Shown here piece by piece: positions 1 to 11,951 of a stretch of 64,000 bases of DNA. Position numbers and translations under genes: made by a program. Each line of letters begins with the position of its first letter. Position 1 is the stretch's first letter. Under the pieces are notes generated by a model. It ran no database searches, was not told the DNA's origin, and saw nothing but the letters and a program-made list of their open reading frames with translations. The DNA is from Stemphylium vesicarium (lineage: Eukaryota; Ascomycota; Dothideomycetes; Pleosporales; Pleosporaceae), in assembly GCA_004380135.1 (NCBI GenBank), contig QXCR01000017.1, forward strand, positions 62,001-126,000, written 5' to 3'.

Positions 1-1308
1 TTTCCGTGGATCGCCATGCAACTTTTGTAGTGATTTCCGTCATGACATCAGACTGGGTCCGCATAGTGAGCTTGTAGGCCTCAACCAAGTCATGATCCCT
101 TTTCCTTCCTTTTAACCTGAAACGTACAAGCTGGGCTTTTGTATCTGTACGACATCAACCACACTAGACGGCGTCTGGACTGTGTGAGCATCAGTTGCAT
201 TGCTACATAGCTACACAAGTCTATGCATATTGTATACGCGATATATGTTCATGAATAGGATCATCGTCGTCATCGTTGACTATAACCTATTCACATGAGC
301 CATCCATCTAAAGACTTTTTCTTTGGTAATAGCGTCCATATATGTAGTATCCCACATCTACCTTGTAGCTTTCCTATTGCCCACTCACACACATATATAC
401 TCCCGAAAACTAGACACTCTTCCTGAACCCCTTCCACGCGCTGTGGCTGTGCCACCCAGGAAAAGCGTCGTGTCGCGTGTTGATGTGTCGTGTCGTGTTA
501 CGTCACTCGTCACTTCCCCGTCCCGAGCGGCTACAAGTAAGGCGGCTGCAGCAGTAGTAGTGGCGGGACGCGGGACCTCTTCTGCAGCCACGGGCAGTAT
601 AGTAGAATATTCGGTCGGCGGTTCGGGAAGGGATTACGACGCTTGAGCGAGACGCTCAGGGTTCGTCGTGTGGCGTGGGTTTGAGGGAAATATGAGGCAA
701 GATGAGAGGAAATGACGGGGGCGGGTGAGTGGTCTGATCGTTGCAAGTGCGGCGTGGGTGCGGTCTCACTCTCTTAGTCTCGTCAAAGAGAGCAAATACT
801 GTTTGACGAGTGCGCTGTTAAAACGTGTAGATTTAGGGAGTTCATACACATCTATCACTCTGCATGATGGGCTCATAGTTTTTTGAAAGGTAAGAATCTT
901 AAGTTTTGATTTCTTTCTCATTCTAGATCTCGAAGATCAGGTATCCCATTCTTCTCATCTCCGACCGTTTCATCTCATCAAGAAACCAACGATGTATATG
1001 TAGAGAGAGGCATATGGTAGGAGTAGCGTTTACTCAAAGGTATCAAGCGATAAAAAACAACAAGGACCCCAAAAACACCACATCGACAATTAGCGATAGA
1101 CAAGGCGACAAAAGAAATGAAAACAGCAAAACCGGCTGAAGCCTGCTTCTGTGTTGGTGGATGAAGAATGTACACTTGGAAAGATCCGCTCAGCCATGCA
1201 CACAACTCCCACGCGATGTGACAACTTTGCAAAATTTCCAGATAAGATGAAAAGAATGAGCCGACAATGATGATGCGCGCTAAATGGCAAATACCCACAA
1301 CAGTTTGC
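1..1308. other. Intergenic, no gene seen
   Basis: No ORF here has a recognisable protein signature; the short ones in several frames are low-complexity translations. The right end is the 3' flank of the minus-strand membrane-protein gene that stops at 1309. The left part may be flank of a gene outside the window. Confidence 0.6.
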
Positions 1309-2946
1309 TTATCGTTGACCGGTGACTGATGAGCCAAAGTCGAAGCCAGTAGGCTGCTGCTGGTGTTGTTGTGGTGGTGGTGGGTATGAGGGTGAGGCTA
1401 GCGGTGTGTAGGCTCCAGGGATGGGCACAGCAGCGTATTGCTGTTCACCTGGTGCAGCACCAACATGGTCGTTTATCCTTTCTTGGAATACTGGAGATGG
1501 AAGTGGTGGCGAGACGGTGTTTGTCCGTGCGGGCGCCGCCTCAAAGCCATCCTGCTCCATCTTGGGTGTCGCACCAGTGACCTTGATAGGTGGTGCCTGG
1601 AGAGTGAAAGGCTGGGGCTGGGCGATCTCACGTGCATATGCGTATTGCACCTTGTCGTTCTCGCCGTTTTCAGCCGCGGAATGCGGATCGACGTACATTG
1701 GGTGGCCTGGTGGTGGGCGCCATCCGCCGGAGCGAGGAGACATGGGACCGAAACCGGGTGTGTTGGGTGCGGACTGCGATCGCAGTTGGGCAAGGTAGAG
1801 ATCCGAACGGGCGCGGTCACGGACGGCCATGGACTTGCGGAGCTTGCGCTTAGACCAAAAGCGATAGAAGACGATACCGTAGATGGCGATGACAAGAACC
1901 TCGATGACGACTTCGATGATACAGCAGACAAGAGCCCAGTTCTGAATGTACTGTTAGTATTGTTCTTCGCCAAGAAATATCGGGGTCCTCACCTGAAGAC
2001 GGCAGACGAGGCCATAGGCAATGTCATCCTCGAAAAGGTGACGTCGCTTGTTGTCAACGCAAGACCAACCCCACATATCTTTGTTGTTGTTTTGCGCTTT
2101 ACTTTGGTTGAAGACGGCTGCACCGATGGCCCACATGACGATGCTGAAGATGAAGAAGCCGACGGCAAAGACTGTGTAGTAAGCGGCCACCTTCTCGGCT
2201 CGATGATGACCTCCTCTCCAATAAGCGATGATGACGAAGATTGACATGACCAGAGAGACGCAAGCGATGGATAGCAGAAGAGCCTGTGGCCAGATTTTGG
2301 TGTTATCGGCCCATGGCGGAAGACCGTTCCTGGGTGCGAGGGTTTTGGTGGCGTTGAAAATGGCAAATGCGGTTGCGACCATGGAAAGAACAATGAGCGA
2401 GCAGGCAAAGTTGATGCCACGGAGGAAGATCTTTGCTAATCGCACCCGTACTTTAATTTTCTGTGGTCTGTTAGTGGCTTGACATTGCGTAAAGTTTCGA
2501 CATTGGGGACATACCAGGTCCTTTGCTTGCTCCTTTTCTGTCATCGCTTCCCGCTTCTCAAGCTGATGCTCTTCCCGGAAGGTAGGGCTCATGATTGACA
2601 TGGCGCCAGCTGGTGTCCGTGGAGGAGCGCCAGGCGACTTCAAGGCACTCTTGAGCGGGGTCTTTGGGGTTGGTGGAGGAAGGTACCTCCGGTCGGTTTC
2701 CTCCATCTCGACTGATTGCTGCATGTAGCCGAAGCCTGTGTCTGCAATCTGAGGTTGTGGCTTGTAGTGGTTCGTGGGGTACTCGACGGGTGACCGAGGA
2801 GGGTCAACAGGCGAGTAGACTGATGTTGCTTCAGCGAAGCGTGCTGTGCGTGGTGTCCTGACGTCGAGGGAGTCTTTGGATGTTCGTCTTTCAATTGTAA
2901 TCTGCGTAACCTTCTTATCGTTGGCGGCCATCCTAAGACTATCCAA
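1309..2946 (-). CDS. Four-TM (MARVEL-like topology) membrane protein, function unknown
   Basis: Three exons on the minus strand are proposed: 2946-2515, 2460-1993 and 1941-1309, giving about 510 aa. Introns are 2514-2461 (GTATGT..CAG, with CTAAC) and 1992-1942 (GTGAGG..CAG). The first intron is 54 bp with no stop, so reading through also stays open. The N-terminal 145 residues are disordered and Pro/Thr/Ser-rich. Four hydrophobic segments follow at about 159-178, 203-225, 236-258 and 301-325, the last in exon 3. The tail of about 180 residues is Pro/Gln-rich. A long N-tail, four helices and a long C-tail resemble fungal MARVEL-type proteins, but I see no diagnostic motif and give no function. 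Plasma-membrane or endomembrane location is inference. Confidence 0.8.
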
Positions 2947-5471
2947 GGTTCACTCGAAGGAGGTCGAGGGTTGCATGAAGTGGAGACAGGAGAGAGGGAG
3001 AAGGGTAGAAATGTCAAACACAACGACGACGACTATAATCCAGTCCAGCTTAGACCAGTCGCAAGAGCTTAAGAGAGACGGTTGATAAAAGACGCACGAC
3101 GTATTACAATAAGAGACCTGCTGGAGAAAAGAAAAGGGTCTGACAACGGGCGAAGCGCCGGGCTTTTAGACTCGGGGCGCTTGGAAGGCAGAAACGTTCG
3201 AGTATTGGATAGTGGGGAGCACGGATAGTAGCAGGTGGGGAGAGCAGCGATGGGAAAGCGAGCGGGTACTTACGACGTTCTAAATGTATGGCGCCTAGAG
3301 GCAAGCTGCTGGCACGACTGCAGGTGCCCGTCTGATAGGCTGCTGGGGAGACGAGCTGAATGCCAATGGCGCGCAAAGAGATGGTGGGAGTGGTGGCCCA
3401 GAAATAGACGCCCGGGAGAAGTCGATAAACGATTTACAAACGAGGTGCATCCAGACGTGAACACTGCAGCGCAAAAAGCTTGGTTTATGAGCACGTCTGA
3501 CAAGGTTGCTTATGCTGTCTGTCAGCGTGGCAAGCCAGACTCTTTTGCAGCCGTGAGATGGGTCAGTCGTTGCTGTCGTACGTGTGTATCTTGCTTGCGC
3601 CTCCAGACGTTGGTGAGGACTGGCCAGAGGTATAGGAAAAACGGACGGCTGGTCCATGCCACGACGCCGCGTGCCCTCGGGAGCGAAATGTGCCCAGCAT
3701 GTTGGCGTGGAGAGAGCAGGGCATAGATTTGCTGATACCCAATAGTTGGAAGACGTTTGACGCCTGCAAAACTCGACATGGTGTTTGTGGTCGGTGAGTG
3801 GTTGGAGGCGGCAGGGACTGTGCATTGAACAGAGTGTGCGCTAGGCCGATTAAGCTTGCGGGAAGCGCGCACTCAAGCCTGACCACCAATCGCCGCGGGA
3901 AGGAACCCCAAGACGAGAGGGAAGGCGCCGCCCCGCTTTGATAGCGGCCCACTGTAGGCTGAATTCCAATGCCTCCTTCGAGTCCAAGACAGGCCTCCAG
4001 ACGCTCCGTCGCTCCATCGACTCGAGTCCAGCTCTTGTCTCAGGGTTGCCCTTTCGCAACCTGCTGTTGCCATCCAGCAGGAATGACATGCATAACCCTT
4101 CCGGCTGCCCGTGCCCTTGCAATTCATCAGCAGCAGCCTGCACTGGATCCGTTCATCGCGCCTTGGCCGTAAGCTTCGTCAAAGCCGGTGCGCGAGTGAT
4201 GTGAGCGCTGCTGCATCGTGCCTCCAGGGTAGACTGCGCCTATCAGAGCCGTCGACGATCATCGGACTAGAGGCTGCAGGACCAGGCACAACGTTTGCTA
4301 ATTTGTTCCCGTCCGCTTCGCCACCCTCCGACATCATGACATTTACCTGGATACTGTCGGCCCTCTAGCTGTCTTGAGGTAGTTTTGTTTCGTTTCTCGC
4401 TGCACGGTTATTTTTGGCCCGTTGCTGCATCGTGGGGTAGTACGGCATCATGGCGAAGAGGCGACACGCTTCAGCGGGGAACAAGCATCTTGTGCGTTGG
4501 CGTAATATTCGAAAATTCCACGAGGGCAGCTTGAGCTCCATCAGTGACATCGTCGCGTGAATGACTTGAGGTGGTGGGGTTGTAGAGGCCTGCGCCCATC
4601 CCAGACGCCTCACCAACTACGCCCTAAGAGGGCCGTTCCTTCGTGCATAAAGGACACTGCCGATGGTGTTGGCAGCAAACGGTACGAGCGCAGCTTGGCC
4701 CCGTCGCTGAGACATTTGTGTATTTGTGCGAACACCTAGGAGCAACTCTCACGAAGTGACATCAGCATCCCCGTTCATGGGATTACCATCTCCGTGGCTT
4801 CGTCGTGTTTCTCCCACCTCCCACGTCTGTGATCGTCGCTCCGGCTCACCACGCTAGGTCGTACAAACTTCCGCCTTTCCCAACCTAATTATAACCTATT
4901 CTGCGTATATCAGCAATCACAATCCCATAATTGAACTGCACTGGGACCATTCGTTCTCCTCGGATGCAGGGCGCCTCTGCCGGGGCCACGGCCGTACAAC
5001 CTGTTTCGAAACAATCTTACCCTCTTTTAGCCTCGCCTCCTGCACACTGGGTATTCCTCACCTACCTCCGCTTTCTTCCTGGCCACTTTTATATTGCTCG
5101 TGCAGGAAGGCTCACTTCAATCTGGTCAACTTAATGTCATTAAGACTGAGAGCTGTGTCGTACGACATTTCGCGCAGATTCTGCCTTTTGCCAATGCTGC
5201 TTGTCACCAAAGCGATATTTTTATCAGCAGGATGTGATAGAGATTGCATATGACGGCGTGTATTGTATATTGCAGGGACGAGACGCGACAAAAGTAGAAG
5301 ACTGACGTCCGGTGAACAGATTGAGCCCAAGAAAATATAGACATTGAATGAGAATAGAAGACAATACGACCTCGCCCGATCGAGCTTCTCTGGGAAAGAT
5401 TAGAAACGAGATTACCAAAAACTAAGCAGCGCTCTTCAACCGCGCCTTGGATGCTAGCCCAAAAAAGAGCC
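2947..5471. other. Intergenic, promoter side of the four-TM gene
   Basis: About 2.5 kb between the start of the minus-strand membrane protein and the 3' end of the next minus-strand gene. Overlapping short ORFs occur on both strands but none has a domain, a start context or plausible splicing. It probably holds the promoter and 5' UTR of the four-TM gene. Confidence 0.55.
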
Positions 5472-7079
5472 TCAGTATTCATTAAGCACCTCAATGTAGG
5501 GCTCGTAAAATTCCGTGTTCCCATTCGCCCTTTTAGCAGCGAACAACGGTGCAGGCACCAGGCTCTCATCGTCACTCGAAGTCTGGCTTGACAACGTAGT
5601 CTGACTCACCTGGTACCTATCCAGCGCCTCGTTTTTGATACCCTGACACATGAAGCTAGCATCGGAATTCCTTCGCTTTCGTCCCAGATGCACTCCATCC
5701 AGTCTCTCCAGAGCAGTCTGCTTGAAAGACTTCCCAACCTCATGTGCAGGACCTACAAAAATGTCGCGCCAGTGCGTTGCTGACGTCTCGTCTTGGTTGG
5801 GCGCTTTACCGTTGTCCTTGGCGTTAGCTCTGGTCTTCAACGGAGCGGGATGAAGTATCGGAAGATGAAGATTCAAAGGTGGTGGCTTCTTCACATTTTT
5901 CTTCGCGACATAGGCGTTTTGAGGCTGGGGCAGGGGAGCGCCATTGCGCGTGACAGGTAAGGAAATAGCAGCTGATGGCCCACCTACACCGCCGCACTCC
6001 ACAGCAACATTTGCCGTCAAGCCGTCGCTTGAGGCTATCAAGGGGCCGGGATGGGAGATCTTAGACTTCAATATAGGGTGATCTTTGTGGGACTGCAGCC
6101 TCCACCATGGATGAGCCGATGCTTTCTCAGGGCTCTGGTTGGCGTGGAAAGTCCGCGCACTTTCCTCTGGCTTCATCTTTAGTGATGGAGACGGAGCAAA
6201 CGTCTGACCTGTCTTTTGGCGTACTTTTGGCGCTGCGTCAAGACGCGGGATAGGAGGAAGAGGCTTGTTCGCATCGATAGTACTGCGAACGCTCTTATCG
6301 ATTGCAATAGGCACTTCATAGCTCAACTGAGAGAATACAGAGTCTTTCCTGGGACGTGGTTTCTCAAAGTTATCTCCTTTTGTCTCGCCACGAGTCTCAG
6401 CTGACCTCAGCCGCAGTGGCGGGAACAATACTCCATCTGGACCTGAAGATGGTGGTAGAGGTAACGGTTTCTCATACTTCGGAACAATCTCCTCCCTAGT
6501 CTGCACAGTTTTATCAGCCCTGGCGCCGCCATTCTTATGTTGTTTTCGTATACGCTGATATGCTTTCCACGCTCTCTGTCCCTCGCCTTCCGGACCGATG
6601 TCATATATGTGCTTTGCTACATGATACCACAGAACGGAGTCATGTGACGTTGCCGGCTCACCCTGGAAATTGCCTGCATGTGTATCGTCATCGGTTGAAT
6701 AGTAAGAAATCGGTGCACCATCAGACCCTATACTCGTCTGTTCCAGGCCGGAGAGGTCAATGGCTACGGCCTGCGATTTGGTATAGTCGTTCAGTGTCGC
6801 AGAAGTCTGGCCAGTTTCTGCTGAAATTTGTTTCATCTTGTCTCTCGCTGCGTCAATATGACCTGCCTCCGGAGAAACGCCATTCAAGTTCCGAAACACA
6901 GAGGCTTTTTGGCTGCCATACTGTGACTTTGGTTCCAAAATCTGAACATCCTTTTGGGGGCCTGCTCGTTGCGTTACCGAGCGGCCGCCATCAGTGACCC
7001 ATTTGATATTCTCTGTGTTTCGTCTCATGTGATTGTCTGTCTTCACGAAAGAATTTATGAATGCTCGTGGATTAGCCAT
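5472..7079 (-). CDS. Orphan disordered protein with proline-rich motifs
   Basis: Uninterrupted ORF of 535 aa. I do not recognise a family. The protein is hydrophilic and mostly disordered, with no signal peptide or membrane segment. It contains two SH3-ligand-like proline motifs, EKPLPLPP (about residue 205) and NKPLPPIPR (about 270), the second a motif often seen in fungal signalling or polarity proteins. The N-terminus begins MANPRAFINSFVKTDNH. The C-terminal part is basic (GRKRR) then acidic and Ser-rich. The start at 7079 is the first ATG after upstream stops. A scaffold or regulatory role would be speculation. Confidence 0.65.
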   Translation of the reverse strand: MANPRAFINSFVKTDNHMRRNTENIKWVTDGGRSVTQRAGPQKDVQILEPKSQYGSQKASVFRNLNGVSPEAGHIDAARDKMKQISAETGQTSATLNDYTKSQAVAIDLSGLEQTSIGSDGAPISYYSTDDDTHAGNFQGEPATSHDSVLWYHVAKHIYDIGPEGEGQRAWKAYQRIRKQHKNGGARADKTVQTREEIVPKYEKPLPLPPSSGPDGVLFPPLRLRSAETRGETKGDNFEKPRPRKDSVFSQLSYEVPIAIDKSVRSTIDANKPLPPIPRLDAAPKVRQKTGQTFAPSPSLKMKPEESARTFHANQSPEKASAHPWWRLQSHKDHPILKSKISHPGPLIASSDGLTANVAVECGGVGGPSAAISLPVTRNGAPLPQPQNAYVAKKNVKKPPPLNLHLPILHPAPLKTRANAKDNGKAPNQDETSATHWRDIFVGPAHEVGKSFKQTALERLDGVHLGRKRRNSDASFMCQGIKNEALDRYQVSQTTLSSQTSSDDESLVPAPLFAAKRANGNTEFYEPYIEVLNEY

Positions 7080-7879
7080 TGAAGTTCACAAGATTGAATA
7101 CGAGGAGATTTTGTGACTGAGGTGATTGTGGGACTCGCCTTTTTGGACACCCTCGCAGGGATACGTGATTAGCTCTTCGCTAGAGATGAGTTACTCTCTT
7201 CGAATGTTGGTTGTAGCGCAGAATCTTTTTTAGAAAACTGGTTGGGGAGAAGCAAGGGATAGAAATAGACAGCTCTCCGTCTCGCTAAGCAGTTCGAGTA
7301 GTCATGACGCTGTGTAGGCACGAGACAAAGGGTTAAAGAATAGAACAGTGCCGCGGGCTGTGAAGATCATAGGACATGAGGTGGGACTACAACAAAGCAT
7401 AGCCATCTTTTTGGTCTCAGGTTCGCTTTCTTCCAACAATGCTATTGTGAACGGGAAACCCTTCATTCAAAGATGATTGCTGTGTGCGATAATCATCGCT
7501 ACGCACAACGTCATTCCTACCAGTGGAATTGGTCTCAGAGTTATTGAAAGGATGGAAATATTGGTTTCGAGGAAGAGGTGTTCAAAAGTGTGGCGTTTCC
7601 GTCACAACAAGCGTTTGTCAGCAGTAGAAGGGGCAGCTCTCTACTACGGAAGGCACGCCCATTTCACCATAGCACAATCCGGTAAGCATGAGCTCGTGAG
7701 GGAGAAGAAAAGACAACACACTCGATTCGGGTACGTGAAATGAAATTGTAAATATCATTATTTAGCACTGTATCTACTAACAGCAGCGCACTTGCAGCCA
7801 CTAACCCATATCTGAAAACGCCATAGGAGATTCGTAAAGAGGGAATGTGTGTCGAGTCTGCAAAGCAGACCCAAACTCT
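7080..7879. other. Intergenic, no gene seen
   Basis: Upstream region of the orphan 535-aa gene and 3' flank of the dehydratase gene. Short ORFs such as 7477-7743 have no recognisable content. Confidence 0.5.
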
Positions 7880-9277
7880 TCATGAGCACTCTACACAGCT
7901 GACCTCAATCCCTTCGATGACAGTGGGCTTACTGTACTCACTCGGTATACTGCTCATACCCATATCGACATCCTTAACACTGCCCGCCCTGCTCTGCGTC
8001 TCACTGCCAAGCGCAGAGTCGCTTTGGCGCCTGCGAGCCTCAGTCTCTTCCTCGATGTATGCGTATTCGTGGCGCCAGTCACACAGCATCTTGCTGGTGA
8101 CGTTGCTGCCACCGCAAAGGACAATGACAACTTTCTCTTCAGGGCTAACAGGGCGGCCGAGGGCTTTCTCGAGCCGGCCGTCGTAGCAGAGAGCGACATT
8201 GATACCGCAGGCCAGCTCGACCATGATGCGCTCATCGTCTGCGAGACGCCAGCATCCCATTGCTGCTTCGGCATCGGGGAGAACGACGCTATGAACGTTG
8301 CCTCGTTGAGCGTACTTCAGAGTTGCGTCGGTGACACGGGAGATGCCCAGACTTGTCGCTTGAGAGGTGATCTTAGGAAGTGTGACAGCCTCCTTGGCTT
8401 GTAGTGATGCGTTTAGACTCTCGGCTCCAGCAGTCTCCATGGCGATGATCTCGGTCTTGGTCATAGAGAGTGCGTCCATGGCCTGGCAGATGCCGTTCAA
8501 TAGACCGCCACCTCCGACGGAGCAGATGAGGACATCGGGCTCTTCGCCGCCAGGCATCTGGGATGCAATCTCGTACATGCATGTGCTGTTGCCTTCCCAG
8601 ATGTCTGGGTGATCGTATGGTGGGCAGTAGATTGTTTCCGTTTGAGCCTATTGGGGATGTTAGTATCCACCATCCCTCCAATATAGAAGTGGGATAGGCC
8701 TTACGTTAGGGATGACCTCTTCCTTCAAGTAGGCGTCTGCATCTTTCCATGCTGCGCCATATTGAATGACGTCATATGCTCCGGCAGCCCTGAGCTTGGC
8801 TACCATCAATGGTGCTGTGGATGTGGGAACGACGACAGTGCAATCGAGGTTGAGGGCGCGAGCAGAGTGAACAGCAGCGAGACCAGCATTACCTCCACTG
8901 GATGCGAAGATATGAGGACGTGTTCCTTTGGGGAATTCTTCGAGACGGCGAAGGATGTAGTTGCCGATGCCTCTGTTGTTGCATAAGTAACGTGATTGGG
9001 TGATATGGTAGGAGTGGATGCTTACCGTGACTTGAACGATCCGGAAGGCTGGAGGGTCTCCAGCTTGAGAAAGACTCTGCTTCTACGATTTAGAAATCTC
9101 TTTTCCTAAAGCAGTGCGAATAGAAAAAGTAAAGGGGGAGAGTGGGGTTGGGGTTGTAGGAGAAGTGTGACCGTACCATCCCGCTGCTTCAGAAAGAGCG
9201 TACGACTCCCTCAGAGGAGTCTGAACCCAGGGGTTCTGCTGCGGCTGCTCGTCGGTGTAGGACTCCTTGACGGCCAT
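7880..9277 (-). CDS. PLP-dependent L-serine/L-threonine dehydratase
   Basis: Deaminates L-serine (and probably L-threonine) to pyruvate or 2-oxobutyrate plus ammonia; similar to yeast catabolic Cha1. Proposed exons are 9277-9172, 9074-9026, 8972-8705 and 8647-7880, about 396 aa. Fold-type II features are clear: the PLP-lysine motif QPSGSFKSRG (Lys about 50), the substrate loop SSGGNAG in exon 3, and the phosphate-binding glycine stretch SVGGGGLLNG in exon 4. Introns 2 and 3 have good GTAAG donors. Intron 1 is uncertain: the obvious donor GGTACGG yields an immediate TGA with every acceptor tried. Only donor ACG/GTCACA with acceptor CAGAG/TC restores the family reading AAGWYVFLKLE. The C-terminal 70 residues form a low-complexity extension. 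Confidence 0.9.
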
Positions 9278-10110
9278 GCTGAAAGTTGGTAAAATAGGTT
9301 GGATATCACAGAAAAGTATGAAGAGCAAGTCTAGCGTGAAAGGCAGGCGAAGATGATGATGCTTGATGCTTCAGAAAATGTTTCGATGGAGGTCAACTCT
9401 GATATACAGGAGTCACAGCTTTATCTCTTTTTAGTTCTTCTTATCGCTCCGCACGCACCCGTAAAACCCAGACCCCAGGGTCCGCAAAGTCAGAGGGGTA
9501 GGGAAGTAGTCAGATGCATCGTAACCACGATGCCTAGTATCCATTACCCTATAATGCGCAAGAATTACCCTATGGATACTCGATAAGGAACAAGCGACTG
9601 CGCTTCGACCGCGGAATGACACAAGCATGAGACTGGTATGCAGCGACCTAGTCCCTGGTTCTGATTACCGTAAGCGGTTATCGGCGGCGGTTTACGTTCT
9701 GCCAGGATTCTCCGCCTCAGGACGGCGTCAGGCTTGGCGCAAACTTGCCTATCAGAGGGCGCGCATGTGTTTAACATGCAGGTAGCTCGTCCAGAAGGTC
9801 CGGAATCGATAACAGCTCGGCGAAACGGTGGGGATGGTGTTGGCTCGGAGGGGTCGCGGGATTGAAATCAGAGATCCCCGACGGAAAGGGGAACTCGTGC
9901 CCACGAGTGGAAGACGCGTCCAAGCTTCCATTACGATCCAAACTTTTCGCTGATAACCAACTCGGTTCCGAACAACAACTACGCTCGGAAAATGCTCGCA
10001 CTTGGGTATGGGAACACACGGTGCGGATCCGCAGACATACCAACACTATGCTAGAGATGTAAACGGGCATCTCTGCAATTCATACTTTTCGGCTATACTC
10101 TAACGCTGAT
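9278..10110. other. Intergenic, no gene seen
   Basis: Contains the dehydratase promoter and the 3' flank of the RAM2 gene. No convincing ORF, repeat or RNA gene. Confidence 0.5.
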
Positions 10111-11189
10111 CTACGCAGCGACTTTGGGCTGATCGAGCAGACCTTTCCTGAAGTTCCAGTAGTTCGCGCGGATCGGGTCGTACTTTGTCGCCAGAAGCTC
10201 TAACGCCCTCTCGGCACTCTCCTTGCTGTTATCTTCCTCGGCGTAGATGTCGGCCAGGAGATCAAGGGCGTGGCTCGAGTGGACGTCATCGGGTTTCTGT
10301 ACGTCGGCAAACTCACCTGCGAAGTCCTTCAGAGTCGACTTGGGTAGTTCGGCCGCACGGAGGATGCCCAAGATGTAGTTCCAAGGGCTCTGGTTCTGGG
10401 GGGCTTTGCGAATCGCAGCTTTGGTGTACCTAGTTGCGTCAGCAGTCAGCCAACCACGGGGAAAGCAGGAACCTACTCAATCTCGCGATTCGCAATGTCT
10501 GCGCTGGGCTTCCCCTCGCGACCGCCTACTACTAGGTAGTAACGGTGATTCCAGGCCGAGTTGTTCCGCACGTCTTCCTCGATCATGCTGTGTGTCCACT
10601 CTAGCTCTTCTGGCTGGTCGAATAGGTCGAAGCGCTTGACCAGCCATTGCCGGTAGCTCCAGACGTGATAGTTCTTGGAGTCTAATTCGAGCATCGAGTT
10701 GATGAACTCGGGCTCACCCTCGGGCGAGCCAAGCTCGTCGATTATCGTATGACGGTGGTGCCAAATCTGGTAGTTCTTGAGGTGTTTAAGGGCGGTCGGG
10801 TTGAGCCATGCGATTTCATCCTGCAGTGATCGGCCGATTTCGGAGATGGTTTTGGCGCGATAGAGCCTGTGGAGCGTTAGCAGTTGTCTCGAAGCTGTGT
10901 GACTGCAAGTTATTGGGTGATAGCCTCTCCTCCACAATTCGCCATCCCGACAACGCGTGCGGACTCACCAGACAGTGTAATGTGCGGGGTTCATGCTGAT
11001 GATGTGTTCCGTGAGCCCGAGAACTCTCTCGCTGAATTCGTTCTTCGCCATGACAGCGCGCAGGTAGCCCATGGCTTCGCTGTACTCGTCCGTGTAGGCG
11101 ATGGCAGCCAGCGGATGCAGGCCGCCGTCATCCTGCGGGAGCGGGTCAATGTCCGTCCAGGCCTCGTCGTCGTGGTAGAATTTTGCCAT
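10111..11189 (-). CDS. RAM2: Protein farnesyltransferase / geranylgeranyltransferase I alpha subunit
   Basis: Shared alpha subunit of FTase and GGTase-I, which prenylate CaaX proteins such as Ras, Rho and mating factors in the cytosol. Exons 11189-10969, 10866-10477 and 10429-10111 give 309 aa, close to yeast Ram2. Splicing is supported by GTGAGT..CAG with a CTAAC branch point and by GTAGGT..TAG, each restoring frame exactly. Five PFTA-type helical repeats show as aromatic/Asn-x-W-x-Y/H-R motifs: HYTVWLYR, NYQIWHHR, NYHVWSYR, NNSAWNHR and NQSPWNY. The start MAKFYHDDEAW was chosen because it opens the conserved N-terminal region; the in-frame ATG upstream at 11417 adds unrelated sequence. The gene is single-copy and essential in most fungi (family knowledge). 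Confidence 0.93.
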
Positions 11190-11951
11190 TCTGCTCTCTT
11201 TACCGGGTAAGATCTGATCGTCGAAATAGGAGCGTGTGGGAAGCAATGCGCGCAAAAGACGATATGGCGACAAAAAGATGGCCTGCAACCAGGCGCGAAT
11301 GAGGTCGAGGAAGGCCATGGCGGGGGCAGTCGAACACCAACCTTGGTTCCGTTGCTTGGCAGGAGCCACGCTCTTTTCTACCTTTGTCAGTAGAACAATA
11401 ACAAGCCATTTTTGCAACCATCACACGCCGACTCAACAGTCTTACTTGACCTGCACGTCATATTAGGCATGATGCGTCCAAACTAACGAGCGGCGTTTAC
11501 AGACGAACCTTGGCTTAGGACGCCCCTTGCCGATGGGCCCTCTCATCTCCCTGCTGTTCTGTGCAAATCCTATGCGAAGAACAATGTCAAGACGGCCTGC
11601 ATTTATAGCGCCATGTGTGCGTTCAGCCCATGGATGCCATCTGTTGGTAATGGCCACCAACAACTCGATGAATTGGAGCAACGCCTCGCTGAAAACTGTG
11701 AGCGGAGACATGAACATGAACAACAACGCAGCTTCCGTTCGTGGAGCTCCCACGGCGCACCTTCTTCACCTTGGGCACCTTCGTTCTTTTCACAAGAAAA
11801 CACGGTAATAGAGAAACATCAGATACGTCTAGTCCGAAAACGGTAGCCACTCGTCTGCCACACTTCCTCTTTCATCTCACGACCCCAACCACCCATCACA
11901 GCCTTCGCCGCAAGACACGCGATAAGCAGTCCCGCTCAAGAAATCGCCACA
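11190..11951. promoter_or_regulatory. Divergent intergenic region between RAM2 and the two-TM gene
   Basis: A 762-bp gap between two diverging starts. Several overlapping short ORFs lie here but none is convincing. It must contain both promoters. The last 100 bp before 11952 are C/A-rich, as in fungal 5' UTRs. Confidence 0.5.

Noticed and set aside
1438..2244. 268-codon plus-strand ORF
   Set aside because: It is antisense to the membrane-protein exons and rich in Asp/Glu from reading the opposite strand.
11190..11417. Upstream in-frame ATG extension of RAM2
   Set aside because: The added residues do not resemble the family, whose N-terminus begins at the FYxDDEAW-type region.
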